A DNA stretch of 64,000 nucleotides from Polyangium fumosum (GTDB lineage: Bacteria > Myxococcota_A > Polyangia > Polyangiales > Polyangiaceae). Every line of letters begins with the position of its first letter. Positions within the stretch are counted from its first letter, which is position 1. Where the stretch lies: contig NZ_SSMQ01000005.1 of NCBI RefSeq assembly GCF_005144585.1, positions 235,262-299,261 on the forward strand, read 5' to 3'. Shown here one piece after another: positions 33,495 through 43,976 of the stretch. The notes beneath the pieces were generated by a model. The model worked only from the letters and a program-made list of their open reading frames with translations. It was not told the origin of the DNA and did not search any database. The position numbers were made by a program, and so were the translations under genes.

Positions 33495-36400
33495 TCAGGC
33501 CGAACGACGGCGACGGCGCAGCCCGAAGGCCGCCACGACAATCAGGGCGCCCATGCCGCCGGCCGTGGACGATTCCGACGCGGTCCGGCAGCCGCAGCTG
33601 CCGCCGTCGGTCGTTTGTCCGCCGCCCGCGCCGCCATTGCCACCCGCGCCACCCGCGCCACCGGCGCCGCCCGCGCCGCCATTGCCGCCGTTGCCGCCTG
33701 CGCCGCCTGCGCCGCCGCTGCCGCCTGCGCCGCCCGCGCCCATGGAGGGCACGCACCACTGCATGGCCGTATCACACTCGTACTCCGGGGCGCACATGCT
33801 GTCGTCCGTGCAGCTCGTCGCGCACTTCGTCCCATCGCACGCATACCCGGGCACGCACGACGTCTCCGTACCAGCGGCGCATGTGCCATTGCCGTCGCAC
33901 GTGGACGGGTTCGTCTGCGAGGTGCCCGTGCACTTGCCCGGCGCGCACTCCGTGCCGGACGCGTAGACCGCGCACGCGCCATTGCCGTTGCACTGGCCAT
34001 TCTGGCCGCAGGTCGAGGGCACCTGGGCCGCGCACTCATTGTCCGGATCCGTGCCGTTTTTGATCGAGCCACACGTGCCGTCCGCGCCCTGGCCCTTCTT
34101 CGCCGTCGAGCAAGCCATGCAGCCGCCGTTGCACGCCGCGTCGCAGCAGACGCCGTCGACGCAGAAGCCCGAGCCGCACTCCGAGGCATTCGCGCAAGGC
34201 GTGCCCGGCGAGCCCGCGGCTTGCAAGCGCCCGCCGTGCAGACATTGCCCGGCAAGCATTCGTTGCTGTTCGTGCAGGGGTTCTTGCACGTGCCGGCCGA
34301 GCAGACGTACGGCGCGCAGTCCTGCCCCATCGCGTCGTTCACGCACTGGCCCGTCCCATTGCAGATCTGGCCCGTGACCACGCTGCCCTGGCAGGTGCTC
34401 ACCCCGCAGGAGGTGCCCTGCGGGTGGAGCTGGCAGGCGCCCGTGCCATTGCAAACGCCGGTTTGTCCGCAGCTCGAAGCCGCCTGCGTCGCGCACTCGT
34501 TGTCCGGATCGACGCCGACAGCGATCGGCCCGCACACGCCGTCCATGCCGTTGCCCTTCTTCGCCACGGTGCACGCATGGCAAACGCCGCCGCACGCCGT
34601 GTTGCAGCAGACGCCGTCGACGCAGCTCCCCGACTGGCAATCGGAGCTCGCCGTGCACGACTCGCCGTTGCCGAGCAGGCCCACGCACGCGCCGTTGACG
34701 CACGAGAAGCCGGATGCGCAATCCGCGCCCGTCGTGCACGACGACTTGCACATGTTCGCCCCGCACGCGTACGGCGCGCAGTTCGTGGGCATGCCGCTCG
34801 CCGCGCACGTCCCGGCGCCGTCGCAGGTCTGCGGCTGAAGCGCGCCGCCATTGCAGGTCGCGCCGCAGCTCGTGCCCGAAGCGTAGAGCTTGCACGCGGC
34901 CGCGCCGTTGCAGCTCCCGGTCGTGCCGCATGAGATCGCGCCCTGGTCGGTGCACTCGTTGTCCGGATCGGTGTCGACCTTGATCGGCCCGCAGACGCCG
35001 TCGGTGCCCGCGCCCTTCTTCGCCGCGGAGCACGCCTGGCACGCGCTCGTGCAGGCCGCGTCGCAGCAGACGCCGTCCACGCAGAAGCCGCTCACGCATT
35101 GCCCGCCGACCGAGCACGCCACGCCGTTCGCGCCCGGGGAGGCGTCCGAGAGGATCCGCGCGCGGGCCCGCTCCGAGCCGTACGGCTGCTGCTGATCGAA
35201 CCGGTAGTACGCTGCGAGGACCTCCTGCGACTTGCCCGCCGCGAGCTGCGGCCGGAGCTCGAGCTGGAGCGCGTCGTTCGCCACGACGAACCCGCTCGAA
35301 TCCTTGTTCGTGCCGGTGCTCGAGATGCGCGCGCCGTAGACGTCTTGATAGTTCACGGTCGTACGATCGTCTTGCCAAACGACCCAGTACTGCGTACCGT
35401 CCCAGGCTGTGGCGGGGAAGTTCTGGGTGTTCGACGCGCTGCTCACGTTGATGCCGACGACGTCGAGCACCGTGCCCGCGGCGTTGACGCGGGCGCCGCG
35501 CACGTCGGAGGCGTCGTTCCAGGCGACAAACCAGTCCACCCCGTTCGACGCGACCGAGGCGTTCGTCTCCGCCGCGCCCACGACGGCCGACACGGGGATC
35601 GCGAGCGCGCCCGCGTCGAGGACCGCGCCGGCCGGCGTCACGCGCGAGGCGAAGATGTCGTTCGCGTTCGTCGGCTTGGTCCAAGCGACGAGGTAGTTCG
35701 TGCCGTTGTACGCGACCGCGGGCAACGAGCCGCCGCCGGTCGAGAGCTTGATGCCCGCGGGATCGAGCACGTTCGACGACGGCGCGACGCGCGCGGCAAA
35801 GATCTCCGCGCTCGTGGCGTCGCGCCACGTGACGAGCCAGTTTGTCCCGTCCGCGGCGACGGCGGGGTTCGTCTGGTGGCCGGCCGCCGTGTTCACCGGG
35901 ATGCCGCCGGCGTCGAGCACGGCGCCGGTGCTGGAGACGCGCGCGGCAAAAATGTCGTCGTTGCTGCTGCCATTACGCCGATCCTGCCAGGCGACGAGCC
36001 AGTCGACGCCGTTCGCCGCGACCACAGGCACGTACTGCGAGTTCGTCCCTTCCGAGATCGCGAAGCCCGCGGCATCGAGCACGGCGCCCGTGCTGGAGAG
36101 GCGCGCGCCCCAGATGTCGTTCGTGGATCCCGGGCGCGCGTCCTCCCAGACGACGAGCCAGTTCGTCCCGTTGAAGGCGGCGCGCGGAGAACGCTCGTCG
36201 TTCGCCGCGCGGGAGAGCAACGTGCTCGTGGCGTCGATCTTGACGAGCGCGTTCGACAAGCGGAGCCCGTAGATGTCGGCCAGGTTGTTCCCTGCGACGC
36301 CGCGCGTGTCGCTGAATGCCGTATAGAAGTTCGTCCCGTCGTGCGCCGCGCCGACGGAGCTGCGGGTGCCCATCTCGCTCGTCAGCGGCGTGGCCGAGAC

Positions 36401-38134
36401 GAGCACCGCGCCGCCCGAGCTCACGCGAGCGCCATAGGCCTGATTCGAATCGTCCCAGAACACGCCGTAGCCGTTGCCCGCAAAGGTGACGGTGACCTGC
36501 ACGGGGTCGGACGAAGTGACGCCGTTTCCGATGGTGAAGCCGTTCCCCGCGTCCATGGGCGCGCCGGCCGACGAGATGCGCTGGCCGTAGATGCTGTTCG
36601 CGTTGTTGTAGTTGTCCCACGCGAGCAGCCAGTTCACCCCGTCCGACGCGATCCCGAGCTGCGAGTAGGGACAAATTGCCGAGCCGCTGCAGGCGACGAT
36701 GTCACTCGCGTCGAGCACGGTGCCGGCCGGAGATACGCGTCGCGCGGCGACGCGGTAATAGGTCGACCCCGTATAGGTGTTGAACGCGACGAGGTAGTTC
36801 GTGCCGTTCCAGGAGACCGCCGTGTCGTTCGGAGCGTACGACGGCTGCGCGATGGCCACCGTCGATGCGTTCACCGTGCCGTTCGTCCCCACAAAATTGC
36901 CCCGAATCTGGTTCGAGAGCGTGTGCACGACGAAGTAGTTCGTGCCGCCGAATGCGATCGACGGGTGGCTCTTGCCGCCGCCGGTCGTGACCGCGATCCC
37001 GTTCGGATCCTGCAAGACGCCGGCCGCGGTGACGCGGGCGGCGTAGATGTCGTCGGCGCTGTTCCGGCTGTCGACCCAGACGACCACCCAGTCCGTGCCG
37101 TTGGTCGCCACGGCCGGCTGCGATTGGTTGGCCTTCGCGACCGCGATCGGGATGCCCGACGTATCGAGCACGGTGCCGGCCTGAGACACGCGCACGCCGT
37201 ACACGTCCGCCGTGCTCTGATAACGCTCGTCCGTCCAGACGACGAGGAAGGTCCCGCCCGCGAACGAGACCACGGTATCGTACTGCGTTCGGTTCGCCGC
37301 CGCATACGCAGGCGTGTCGATCGCGATCTCGGGACCGATCACGGGATCGAGCACCGCCGGATACGCGCTCGCGTCGAGCACCGACGCAGGCACGCGCAGC
37401 ACGATGCGCCCGTCCACGAAATCCGCGTCGACGTGCGTGCGCACGCCGTTCGCGTCGACCCACGTGGCCACGCCGTATCGCACGCCGAGCCCCGTCGCAG
37501 GATCCGCGAAGTGCAAGCCGCCCTCGGTCTCGCCGAGGAACGACTCGCCCGTCACCACGATCTTGACCTCGAGATCCCCCTCGCCCGTCGGGCGCTCGGC
37601 GAATTCGAAGCTCTGCTCGACGCCCTCCGCATCGTTCTCGAGGTGCTCGACCACGGCGCCGCGCTGGATGCCGAGGCTCGCGTCGGGCCGGACCGCGGCC
37701 TTTCCGGAGCGTCCCTCCGCAATCGATCTTCCGCCGCGGGTGATGCTCTCGAGCGACGCGACGAACGGCGCCGTCGTGCCCTCCTCCGGCGGGGCGAGGT
37801 CGCTCTCACTCGGCCACACCGTGAGCGCCTCGGGGCTCGCCTTGACGGCGTACGTCGCGTGTCCCGCCGAGAATACGCCGCCCTCGGCGCGATACCCGAA
37901 GTGCGTCCGCCGCATGACCGTGTCGAGGTCGATCGCCTCGGTCGGGTTTGTCGCGGCTGCGGCCGGCGCCGTCGCGCCCGCGTTCTCCTGCGTGCCCGCG
38001 TTGCCCGCGTTGCTCGCTTCGCTGCTACACCCTGCGAGCGCGGCGAGGATCAGGCCGTGACAAAACCAGCCGATCGTCGCGCCGCGGAGCCTTTGGCGCG
38101 CGGCGCGCGTGAATGGAACGGATCGAGATTGCAT
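33495..38134 (-). CDS. Giant Cys-rich repeat lipoprotein with MYXO-CTERM tail, frameshifted
   Basis: About 1546 aa if one missing base near 34219-34226 is restored. ATG 38134 follows GGGAG; the lipobox is LAGC. Residues 300-1000 carry about a dozen propeller-like repeats (WLVVWEDARPGSTNDIWGAR, GAVLDAAG type). Four Cys-rich modules follow, each with the pattern CVDGVCCDxxC, CxACxxAKKGxGxDGxCGPI and DPDNEC. The frame shifts after TAGACKP and resumes in another frame at AAGSPGTPCANASECGSG with the last module, a long GGAGG linker, GGSCGCRTASESS, a hydrophobic helix and RRRRRSA. This is a surface-anchored adhesion- or binding-type protein common in myxobacteria. It lies upstream of the envelope operon on the same strand but is separated by about 140 bp. 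Confidence 0.8.
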
Positions 38135-38270
38135 GTCTCCCACCAGGTGAATGCTCGCCCCGCAATACGTTGCCGCGGCTCGAACAAGCCGGGACCGTCA
38201 GGGGCGGCCGCATCGGCCAGCACCGGACGGCGCACGTCAAGGCCGCGGAAAGGCATTCTGTGGCGTCACG

Positions 38271-39062
38271 TCACCGGGTGTCGGTCCGTTCGAGCACGTG
38301 TCCTGCGATCCGCACGAAGAGCGCGCAAAACGGGGCCACCAGTATGAGCCCCAAAGGTCCGACCCACGCAGCCGCGGCGTCGTGCCAGACGAGGCTCGGC
38401 AACGTGATCGCGGATCGCAGGATCGCGCTGCCCTCGTAGACGTCGGGCCGATAAATCATCACAGCCGTGGGCATGAGAGGCAGAAGCCAGACGAGGGACC
38501 CAACGAGAAGCGCGTGGAAGGCATCGCGCATGCGCACGAGGAGCGGCAAGAGCAGCGCGAGGAGGAGCAGCGCGAACGCGGTGAGGAAAAGCCCTCCGCC
38601 GAGCGCGCCGGCGGCGCTGACCATGTCGCCCGGCGCGAGGTGCGGGAGGATCGAGAGCCCCGTGGCGATCGCGACGGCCGCGCCGGTCAGCGCTGCGGCG
38701 CCGAGAATGGGCCCTACGCGGGCGGCGAGGAGCACGCGGGCGTGGATCGGCTTGGCGAGCAGGACTTCGAGCTGTCCCTCTTCCCGCGCCGTGACGATGG
38801 CGCCGAGCAGGCCCGCGAGCCCCACGAAGTAGGGCGCGAAATAGGCGGCCATCAGGTCGTTGATGAGCAGGACCGACGCGAGGCCCCGGAGGTCGAAGGC
38901 CTGTTCGAGGAAGTGAAGCGCGCGCGCGGGGAAACGCACGAGAAGGGCGTGGGTCCCGAGCACGCCGAGGCCGCCGACGAGCGCCGCCACGATCGGCGCG
39001 CGGCGCGGCGCGTGCCGTGCTTCGAGGAGAAAATAATCTCGGAGCGAAGCGGTCTCGGTCAT
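38271..39062 (-). CDS. ABC-2 type permease (second)
   Basis: A 263-aa membrane protein with six hydrophobic helices, including LASVLLINDLMAAYFAPYFVG and LLGAIVTAREEGQLEVLLAKP, the stretch typical of ABC-2 exporters such as NosY and Gldf-like permeases. It starts 2 bp after the first permease gene and is the last gene of the TetR-ATPase-permease-permease operon. The exported substrate is unknown. Confidence 0.84.
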   Translation of the reverse strand: MTETASLRDYFLLEARHAPRRAPIVAALVGGLGVLGTHALLVRFPARALHFLEQAFDLRGLASVLLINDLMAAYFAPYFVGLAGLLGAIVTAREEGQLEVLLAKPIHARVLLAARVGPILGAAALTGAAVAIATGLSILPHLAPGDMVSAAGALGGGLFLTAFALLLLALLLPLLVRMRDAFHALLVGSLVWLLPLMPTAVMIYRPDVYEGSAILRSAITLPSLVWHDAAAAWVGPLGLILVAPFCALFVRIAGHVLERTDTR

Positions 39063-39064
39063 GG

Positions 39065-39832
39065 TCAAGCCTCCATTCGGCGCACGCCGGCGGCGCCGAT
39101 CGCGATCGCGGCGAGCGAGAGGAGCGAGAGCGCGAGCATCGGCGGCGCGAGGTCCTTCGGGCCGAGGTGATCGAGGTTTCCGAGGGCGAGCGCGCCGAGC
39201 GACATCGGGTTCACGAGCGTCAGGTTCCGCCACGCGGGCTGGTAAAACCCAATGAGCGACAAACCGAGGAGCAGGCCGAGCACGGCGAGCCCGATCAACG
39301 CGGAGGCTCCGCGGTGCTTGACCCAGCCGGCGATCGCCGCGGAAAAGCAGGTCGCGAAGATCGCCGCGAAGAGGTGCGGGGTCATCGCGGCGAGGAAGGC
39401 CAAGGGCCGGAAGCCCGGCACACGCGCGGTGAAGTACACGAGGCCGAGGAGCTGCGCGCCCACGTGGAGCGTGGCCATGACGGCGCACGCGCTGACGGCG
39501 CGAAGCGCGAAATACCGCGGCATCGAGAGGGGTTTGGCCGCGAGGATCGAGAGCACGCCGACGTCACGCTCGCGCAGGACGATCCCGCTCGCGAGGACGA
39601 CCGGGAGAAACGCGACCATCTTGTTCATCGCGAGGTCGATCCACACGTACATGAAAAGCACGAACGGGCCGCCGTGGCCGAACCACGCGGCGATCGCTTC
39701 CTGCACGTGCGCGGGCGGGCGCGCGAGCATGACCGGAATGGAGAGCACCGCGTAGAGGAGCATGGCCCCGCAGAGCCACGTCTTGCGCTCGCGCAGCGTC
39801 GCGAGATAGTCGAGCCACTGGAGCCGGATCAT
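39065..39832 (-). CDS. ABC-2 type permease (first)
   Basis: A 255-aa membrane protein with helices at LCGAMLLYAVLSIPVML and MVAFLPVVLASGIVLRERDVGVLSILAAKPLSMPR-like segment (the conserved ABC-2 E-R-E-x-G-x-x-x-x-L-x-x-x-P pattern), FAAIFATCFSAAIAG and others. Its ATG overlaps the ATPase stop (ATGA). Together with the second permease it makes a heterodimeric channel for the ATPase encoded upstream. Confidence 0.84.
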   Translation of the reverse strand: MIRLQWLDYLATLRERKTWLCGAMLLYAVLSIPVMLARPPAHVQEAIAAWFGHGGPFVLFMYVWIDLAMNKMVAFLPVVLASGIVLRERDVGVLSILAAKPLSMPRYFALRAVSACAVMATLHVGAQLLGLVYFTARVPGFRPLAFLAAMTPHLFAAIFATCFSAAIAGWVKHRGASALIGLAVLGLLLGLSLIGFYQPAWRNLTLVNPMSLGALALGNLDHLGPKDLAPPMLALSLLSLAAIAIGAAGVRRMEA

Positions 39833-40572
39833 GCCGCCTCCTTGCGCACGAGCGCGAGGTAGAGGTCATCCATCGTGCGCGCGCCGTGCTGCGCTTTGAG
39901 ATGATCGACGTCACCGAATGCGACGAGCCGTGCGCGATGCAGGACCGCGACACGCCGGCAAAGCGCCTCGACGTCGGAGAGGATGTGCGACGAAAAGACG
40001 ACGGTGACGCCCTTGTCGCGTGCGAGCTCGCGGAGCAGCTCGAGCAGCTCGTGGCGGCCGAGCGGATCGAGGCCCGAGGTCGGCTCGTCGAGCAAGAGCA
40101 CGCGCGGCTCGTTGAGGAGTGCCTGCGCGAGCCCCACTTTTTGCGTCATGCCCGTGGAAAAACCGCGCAACGCTCGATCCGCGGCGTGCACGAGGTCGAA
40201 GCGCCGGAGGAGCGCCTCGGTCCGCGCCGCGACGACGTCGCGCGGGAGGCCAAACATGGCGCCGACGTAATGCAAGAACTGGCGGGGCGTCATGTCCGGC
40301 GGCAACGTGTAATGGGCCGGCAAATACCCGGCGGTGCGGCGAATCTCGATCGTCTCGCGCCCGACCTCGCGGCCGAGCACACGCGCCGTGCCGGAGGTGA
40401 GCGGCGTCAAGCCGAGGAGCATGCGCAGCGTCGTCGTTTTGCCCGCGCCGTTGTGGCCCATGAAGCCGAAGACCTCGCCGGACTCGACCGCGAACGTGAC
40501 CCCGTCGACGGCCGTGACCTCTCCAAATCGCTTCGTCAGGCCCTCGACCTCGATTGCATGCGTGGTGGTCAT
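39829..40572 (-). CDS. ABC transporter ATP-binding protein (DrrA/CcmA-type exporter)
   Basis: A 247-aa ATPase: Walker A GHNGAGKTT at 39-47, signature region RGFSTGMTQKVGLAQALL (variant of LSGGQ), Walker B VLLLDEPTSGLDP and the H-loop SSHILSDVEAL. It fits exporters that pair one ATPase with ABC-2 permeases. It overlaps both its upstream TetR gene and its downstream permease gene by 4 bp, so all four proteins are probably made in a fixed ratio. Confidence 0.92.
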   Translation of the reverse strand: MTTTHAIEVEGLTKRFGEVTAVDGVTFAVESGEVFGFMGHNGAGKTTTLRMLLGLTPLTSGTARVLGREVGRETIEIRRTAGYLPAHYTLPPDMTPRQFLHYVGAMFGLPRDVVAARTEALLRRFDLVHAADRALRGFSTGMTQKVGLAQALLNEPRVLLLDEPTSGLDPLGRHELLELLRELARDKGVTVVFSSHILSDVEALCRRVAVLHRARLVAFGDVDHLKAQHGARTMDDLYLALVRKEAA

Positions 40573-41240
40573 CGCTTGGATCTCCTCTGGGGTGTGGGCC
40601 CGGCGCGTTTCGCGGGCGGCGGGCTCTTCGGCGCGGCGAGCCCCGCGCGGAAGACGTCGAGGATCGCGTCGAGCGCGCGTTCGATCGAAAAGATGCCGAG
40701 CTCGGCGATCATGCCGAGGTGCTGCGGCGCGAAGCGCAGGACCCCGATCACGATCGGCACCGCGTCGCGATCGATGTCGGCGCGGATCTCGCCGCGCGCG
40801 ATTCCCTCGTCGACCCAGCCGCGGATCATGGCGACCTGCGCCTTGCCTTCCTCGACCTTTTGCGAATCGGAGGTGAGCCCGAGCGCGCGGAGGTCCGGGT
40901 CCTCGTGGAGCAGCTTGCCGAACATCGGGTCCGCGAGGAGCTGGCGATACGCGAAGCGCAGCGTGGCCACGAGGCGCTCGAGCGGTGACGCGATCGACAT
41001 GACCTCCTCGGCATAACGAGCGCCGATCACCGCGAACGACTGCTCGACGACCTCGCGCAGGAGCGACTCCTTGTCGGCGAACTCGAGGTAAAGCGCGCCT
41101 TTCGCGCAGCCCGCCTCGGCCGCGACCGCGTCGAGGTTCGTCCCCTTGAAGCCATGCTGGGTGAAGTGCCGCCGTGCAGCTTCGAGGATGCGCTGGCGCC
41201 GCGCAGGATCGCGTGGCTTCTGGCTACGTCGTGCGACCAT
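40569..41240 (-). CDS. TetR family repressor of the ABC exporter operon
   Basis: A 223-aa regulator: the HTH (RQRILEAARRHFTQHGFKGT, then DAVAAEAGCAKGALYLEFAD) is at residues 12-58, followed by the usual helical ligand domain. ATG 41240 is used; the TTG and GTG just upstream (41249, 41243) lie within the operator dyads. It is first in the operon and almost certainly controls it, binding the interleaved dyads directly upstream. Confidence 0.9.
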   Translation of the reverse strand: MVARRSQKPRDPARRQRILEAARRHFTQHGFKGTNLDAVAAEAGCAKGALYLEFADKESLLREVVEQSFAVIGARYAEEVMSIASPLERLVATLRFAYRQLLADPMFGKLLHEDPDLRALGLTSDSQKVEEGKAQVAMIRGWVDEGIARGEIRADIDRDAVPIVIGVLRFAPQHLGMIAELGIFSIERALDAILDVFRAGLAAPKSPPPAKRAGPTPQRRSKR

Positions 41241-41242
41241 CA

Positions 41243-41275
41243 CGACCAATGTGACTCATCTGGTCGTTCGAGTCA
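41243..41275. promoter_or_regulatory. Interleaved double dyad, likely TetR operator
   Basis: CGACCA (41243-41248) pairs with TGGTCG (41261-41266), and TGACTC (41252-41257) pairs with GAGTCA (41270-41275). Both inverted repeats have 12-bp centres, and the second is offset by 9 bp. The site starts 3 bp upstream of the TetR start codon. Two overlapping dyads fit cooperative binding of two TetR dimers, as in QacR-like regulators. Confidence 0.65.
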
Positions 41276-41342
41276 ACTTCGAGCATGCGAGAGCGAGCCC
41301 GCGGGGTTCGCGAGCTCGCTTCCGCGGGCGTGGGGGCTGCGC

Positions 41343-41675
41343 TCAGTCGATCTTTTCGCCGCGGGCCACGGTTTTGCCGTCCGCTGTCACGGCGACCTGA
41401 AGCTTCTCTTTCCCTTTTTTGATCTCGGCCTTGTAGTGGATCTGGCCGTCCTTCAGCGTGATCTGCTCGACCTTCTTGATCTCGCCCCCTTCGGCCCAGG
41501 TCCGTATGGCGTTCTGCGCCGGGGTCGGCAGGTTCGCGAACGCGACCTCGGTCTTCTTGGCGTCCTTGTATTGCTCGCTGAGCGTCTTCTGTGCGTGTTC
41601 GTCGACCGCGAGGGCGGGCGACGCGATCAGCCCGATCGCGAGCGAGGCGAGCAGGGCCCGGAACATACGCTTCAT
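41343..41675 (-). CDS. Exported PepSY-like protein
   Basis: A 110-aa protein with a signal peptide (RALLASLAIGLIASPALA) and a small domain with the run IKKVEQITLKDGQIHYKAEI, then EKLQVAVTADGKTV, matching PepSY-type beta-rich modules found in periplasmic proteins. ATG 41675 follows an ideal GGAAGGAG. It stands alone with about 190 bp on its upstream side that hold nothing recognisable. It may inhibit a peptidase or act as a small periplasmic binding module; this is family-level inference. Confidence 0.78.
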   Translation of the reverse strand: MKRMFRALLASLAIGLIASPALAVDEHAQKTLSEQYKDAKKTEVAFANLPTPAQNAIRTWAEGGEIKKVEQITLKDGQIHYKAEIKKGKEKLQVAVTADGKTVARGEKID

Positions 41676-41865
41676 GATCGTCTCCTTCCGGTTGGATGCC
41701 TGCCGCGGTCTCCGCGGAAGGCTCCCGCCCCGCACATGCGAGTCCGGTGCCGATTGCCACGTGAACGTGACGCGCAGCAATCGCATCCCCGTAACGCTCG
41801 GAGAACGAAAGGAGAGCAGCACGAGGGCGCCCTCGGCCCTCGCCGCGCCCCCGATCAAAAGAGGT

Positions 41866-43779
41866 TCAAGCCGCCCGCTCCTCGCGCGCGGTCGCGTCGA
41901 GATAGGCGCGCCCCACCTCGGATTCGTCGAGGAAACCCACGATCCTGCCCGCCTCGTCGACGACGGGCACTTCCCGCACGCCCTGCGCGAGCAGCACCTC
42001 GGTCGCCTTCCTCAAATCATCGTCCGGCCGCACGGTCACCGGCGGTTGCATGGCGTCAGCGGCGAGGGTCAATGGTTCGAGGTCCCGCTCCGTCGCCAGC
42101 AGGCGCACGACGTCGCTCGTGATGACCCCGGCCATTTTCCCCTCCCCGTCGAGCACGGGAAACACATCCTGCCAGCCCGTGTCCGAAGCGAGGCGGAGGA
42201 CCTCGGGCACGGGCGTCGCGAGGGCGAACTGCACGTAAGGCCGGCCGGCGATCATCACATCAGCGACCTTGAGGGAGCCGAGCACGTCGAGCACGCCCGG
42301 CGGATGCGCGGGGGAGTCGCGCTGCGTGGGGACCTGCGCCGAATAAAGCGAGCGGTCGCGCAGCGCCACGAATGCAATGCCCTCGGCGAGCATGAGCGGG
42401 ACGAGCAAGTCGTAGCTACCGGCGAGCTCGCAGACCATGACGAGCGAGCCGAGCGGCACGTGCGCGACGCCCCCGTAAAACGTGCCCATGCCGACGAGCG
42501 CGAATGCGCCGGGATCGATGCGCGGGTCGCCGATCGAGAGCGCCGCGATGCGGCCGAACGCGCCCCCGACGAGCCCGCCAATCGCCAGGGAGGGAGCGAA
42601 ATCGCCCGCGCTGCCGCCCGTACCGATGGTGAGCGAGGCCGCGAGAATTTTGATGGCCGCGAGCGCCACGAGCAGCTCGACGGCCTGCCATCCCTCGGGC
42701 AACCACGACGCGCCCGTGATGGCCACCTGCGCGGCGCCATACCCACCGCCGAGCACGCCAATCCCCTGCCCGTCGGGCACGACGTGCCGCCCGGCGAGGA
42801 GCAAGAGCAAGGGCACGGCCACGAGCCCGAGCGCGAGGCCGCCGACGCCGGGGCGCGCCCAATCCGGGACCGGCAGGCGCGCGGACGTGCGCTTCACGAA
42901 CGCCATCACCTTGAGAAAAACGATGGCGCAGAGCGCGACGAAGATCGCGAGGAGCGCATACAGCGGGAGGTGCGCCGGGACAAATGGATACCGCGGCGCG
43001 TGCGCGAAGAGCGTGGCCTCGCCGAAGACGGAGATGAAGACCGAATACGACAGGACGCTCGCGAGCAGCGCGGGGACGAGCGCGTCGCTCTCCACGTCGT
43101 CACGATAAAGAACCTCGGTGGCGAGCAGGGCGGCGCCGAGCGGCGTCCGGAAGATCGCGCTCATGCCGGCCGCAACGCCGGCGATCATGAGGAGCCGCCG
43201 CTCGCGCGCGGAGACCTTCAAGGTCCCTGCGACGAACGAGCCGAAGGCCGCGCCGATCTGCATCGTGGGCCCCTCGCGCCCGCCCGCGCCGCCGGTCCCG
43301 AGCGTGAGCGCGGAGGCGAGCGCCTTCACCCATACGACGCGACGCCGGATGATCCCGCCGTGGTGATGGAAGGCCTCGATCATCGCGTCGCCGCCGCCGC
43401 CTCGGCATTCGGGCGCGAGGCGTGTGAGCAAGCCGCTCGCGAGGCCGCCGAACGCGGGCAAGATCATGAGGAGCCAGGGACGGAAGGCCCCCATGCCATG
43501 CTCGCCGAAGAAGGACTCCCCCGCGGCGCGGAGCGCGCGGTAGCCGGCGAGGCCCGAGAGAAAGAATCGATCCAAAAGCTCGATCGCCGCGAAAAACACG
43601 ACCGCGACGACACCCGCCCCGACCCCGACGAGCGCGGCGTGGAGCAAGGTGCGGCCGACGAGGCGGAGGTCGATGGGCGAGGCGTCGACGAGGAGCGCGG
43701 AGAGCAGGCCCTGCGCGCGCTGCGACGGGAGGGGCGTCCGTGTGGCGGAAACGCCCGGTTTTTCCGGAGATGGATCCAT
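41866..43779 (-). CDS. CLC chloride channel/antiporter with C-terminal CBS pair
   Basis: A 637-aa membrane protein. The CLC core includes GREGP at 167-171 with the gating Glu169, PECRGGGGDAM in place of the canonical GSGIP region, and GTGGSAGDFAPSL for GxFxP. Residues 500-635 form two CBS domains (VTSDVVRLLATE, then LLAQGVREVPVVDEAGRIVG), which bind adenosine nucleotides and adjust activity. The variant first selectivity motif is usual for the bacterial CBS-bearing CLC subgroup. Whether it is a channel or a Cl-/H+ exchanger is not clear from the motifs. Confidence 0.9.
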   Translation of the reverse strand: MDPSPEKPGVSATRTPLPSQRAQGLLSALLVDASPIDLRLVGRTLLHAALVGVGAGVVAVVFFAAIELLDRFFLSGLAGYRALRAAGESFFGEHGMGAFRPWLLMILPAFGGLASGLLTRLAPECRGGGGDAMIEAFHHHGGIIRRRVVWVKALASALTLGTGGAGGREGPTMQIGAAFGSFVAGTLKVSARERRLLMIAGVAAGMSAIFRTPLGAALLATEVLYRDDVESDALVPALLASVLSYSVFISVFGEATLFAHAPRYPFVPAHLPLYALLAIFVALCAIVFLKVMAFVKRTSARLPVPDWARPGVGGLALGLVAVPLLLLLAGRHVVPDGQGIGVLGGGYGAAQVAITGASWLPEGWQAVELLVALAAIKILAASLTIGTGGSAGDFAPSLAIGGLVGGAFGRIAALSIGDPRIDPGAFALVGMGTFYGGVAHVPLGSLVMVCELAGSYDLLVPLMLAEGIAFVALRDRSLYSAQVPTQRDSPAHPPGVLDVLGSLKVADVMIAGRPYVQFALATPVPEVLRLASDTGWQDVFPVLDGEGKMAGVITSDVVRLLATERDLEPLTLAADAMQPPVTVRPDDDLRKATEVLLAQGVREVPVVDEAGRIVGFLDESEVGRAYLDATAREERAA

Positions 43780-43976
43780 TTCGCAGCAGTTCGTCTAGAG
43801 GGCGGCCGAGTCTAGCACGCGGACCACGGAGCGTCCGTGCCTTCGTGCCAGACATATTTGCACTCAAACGAATATCGTACGAGATCGTACTTCATGGAGC
43901 GGTCGAGGACGGCGCCTCGGTGAGAGCGCGGCGGCAGCGTTGCAGCGAGGAGCCGTCGATCCAGGGCAGGACGGCC

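Noticed and set aside
33600..33760. GGAGG repeats resembling PE_PGRS or collagen-like proteins
   Set aside because: They are linkers between the Cys-rich modules and the MYXO-CTERM tail, as in other lipoproteins of this window.
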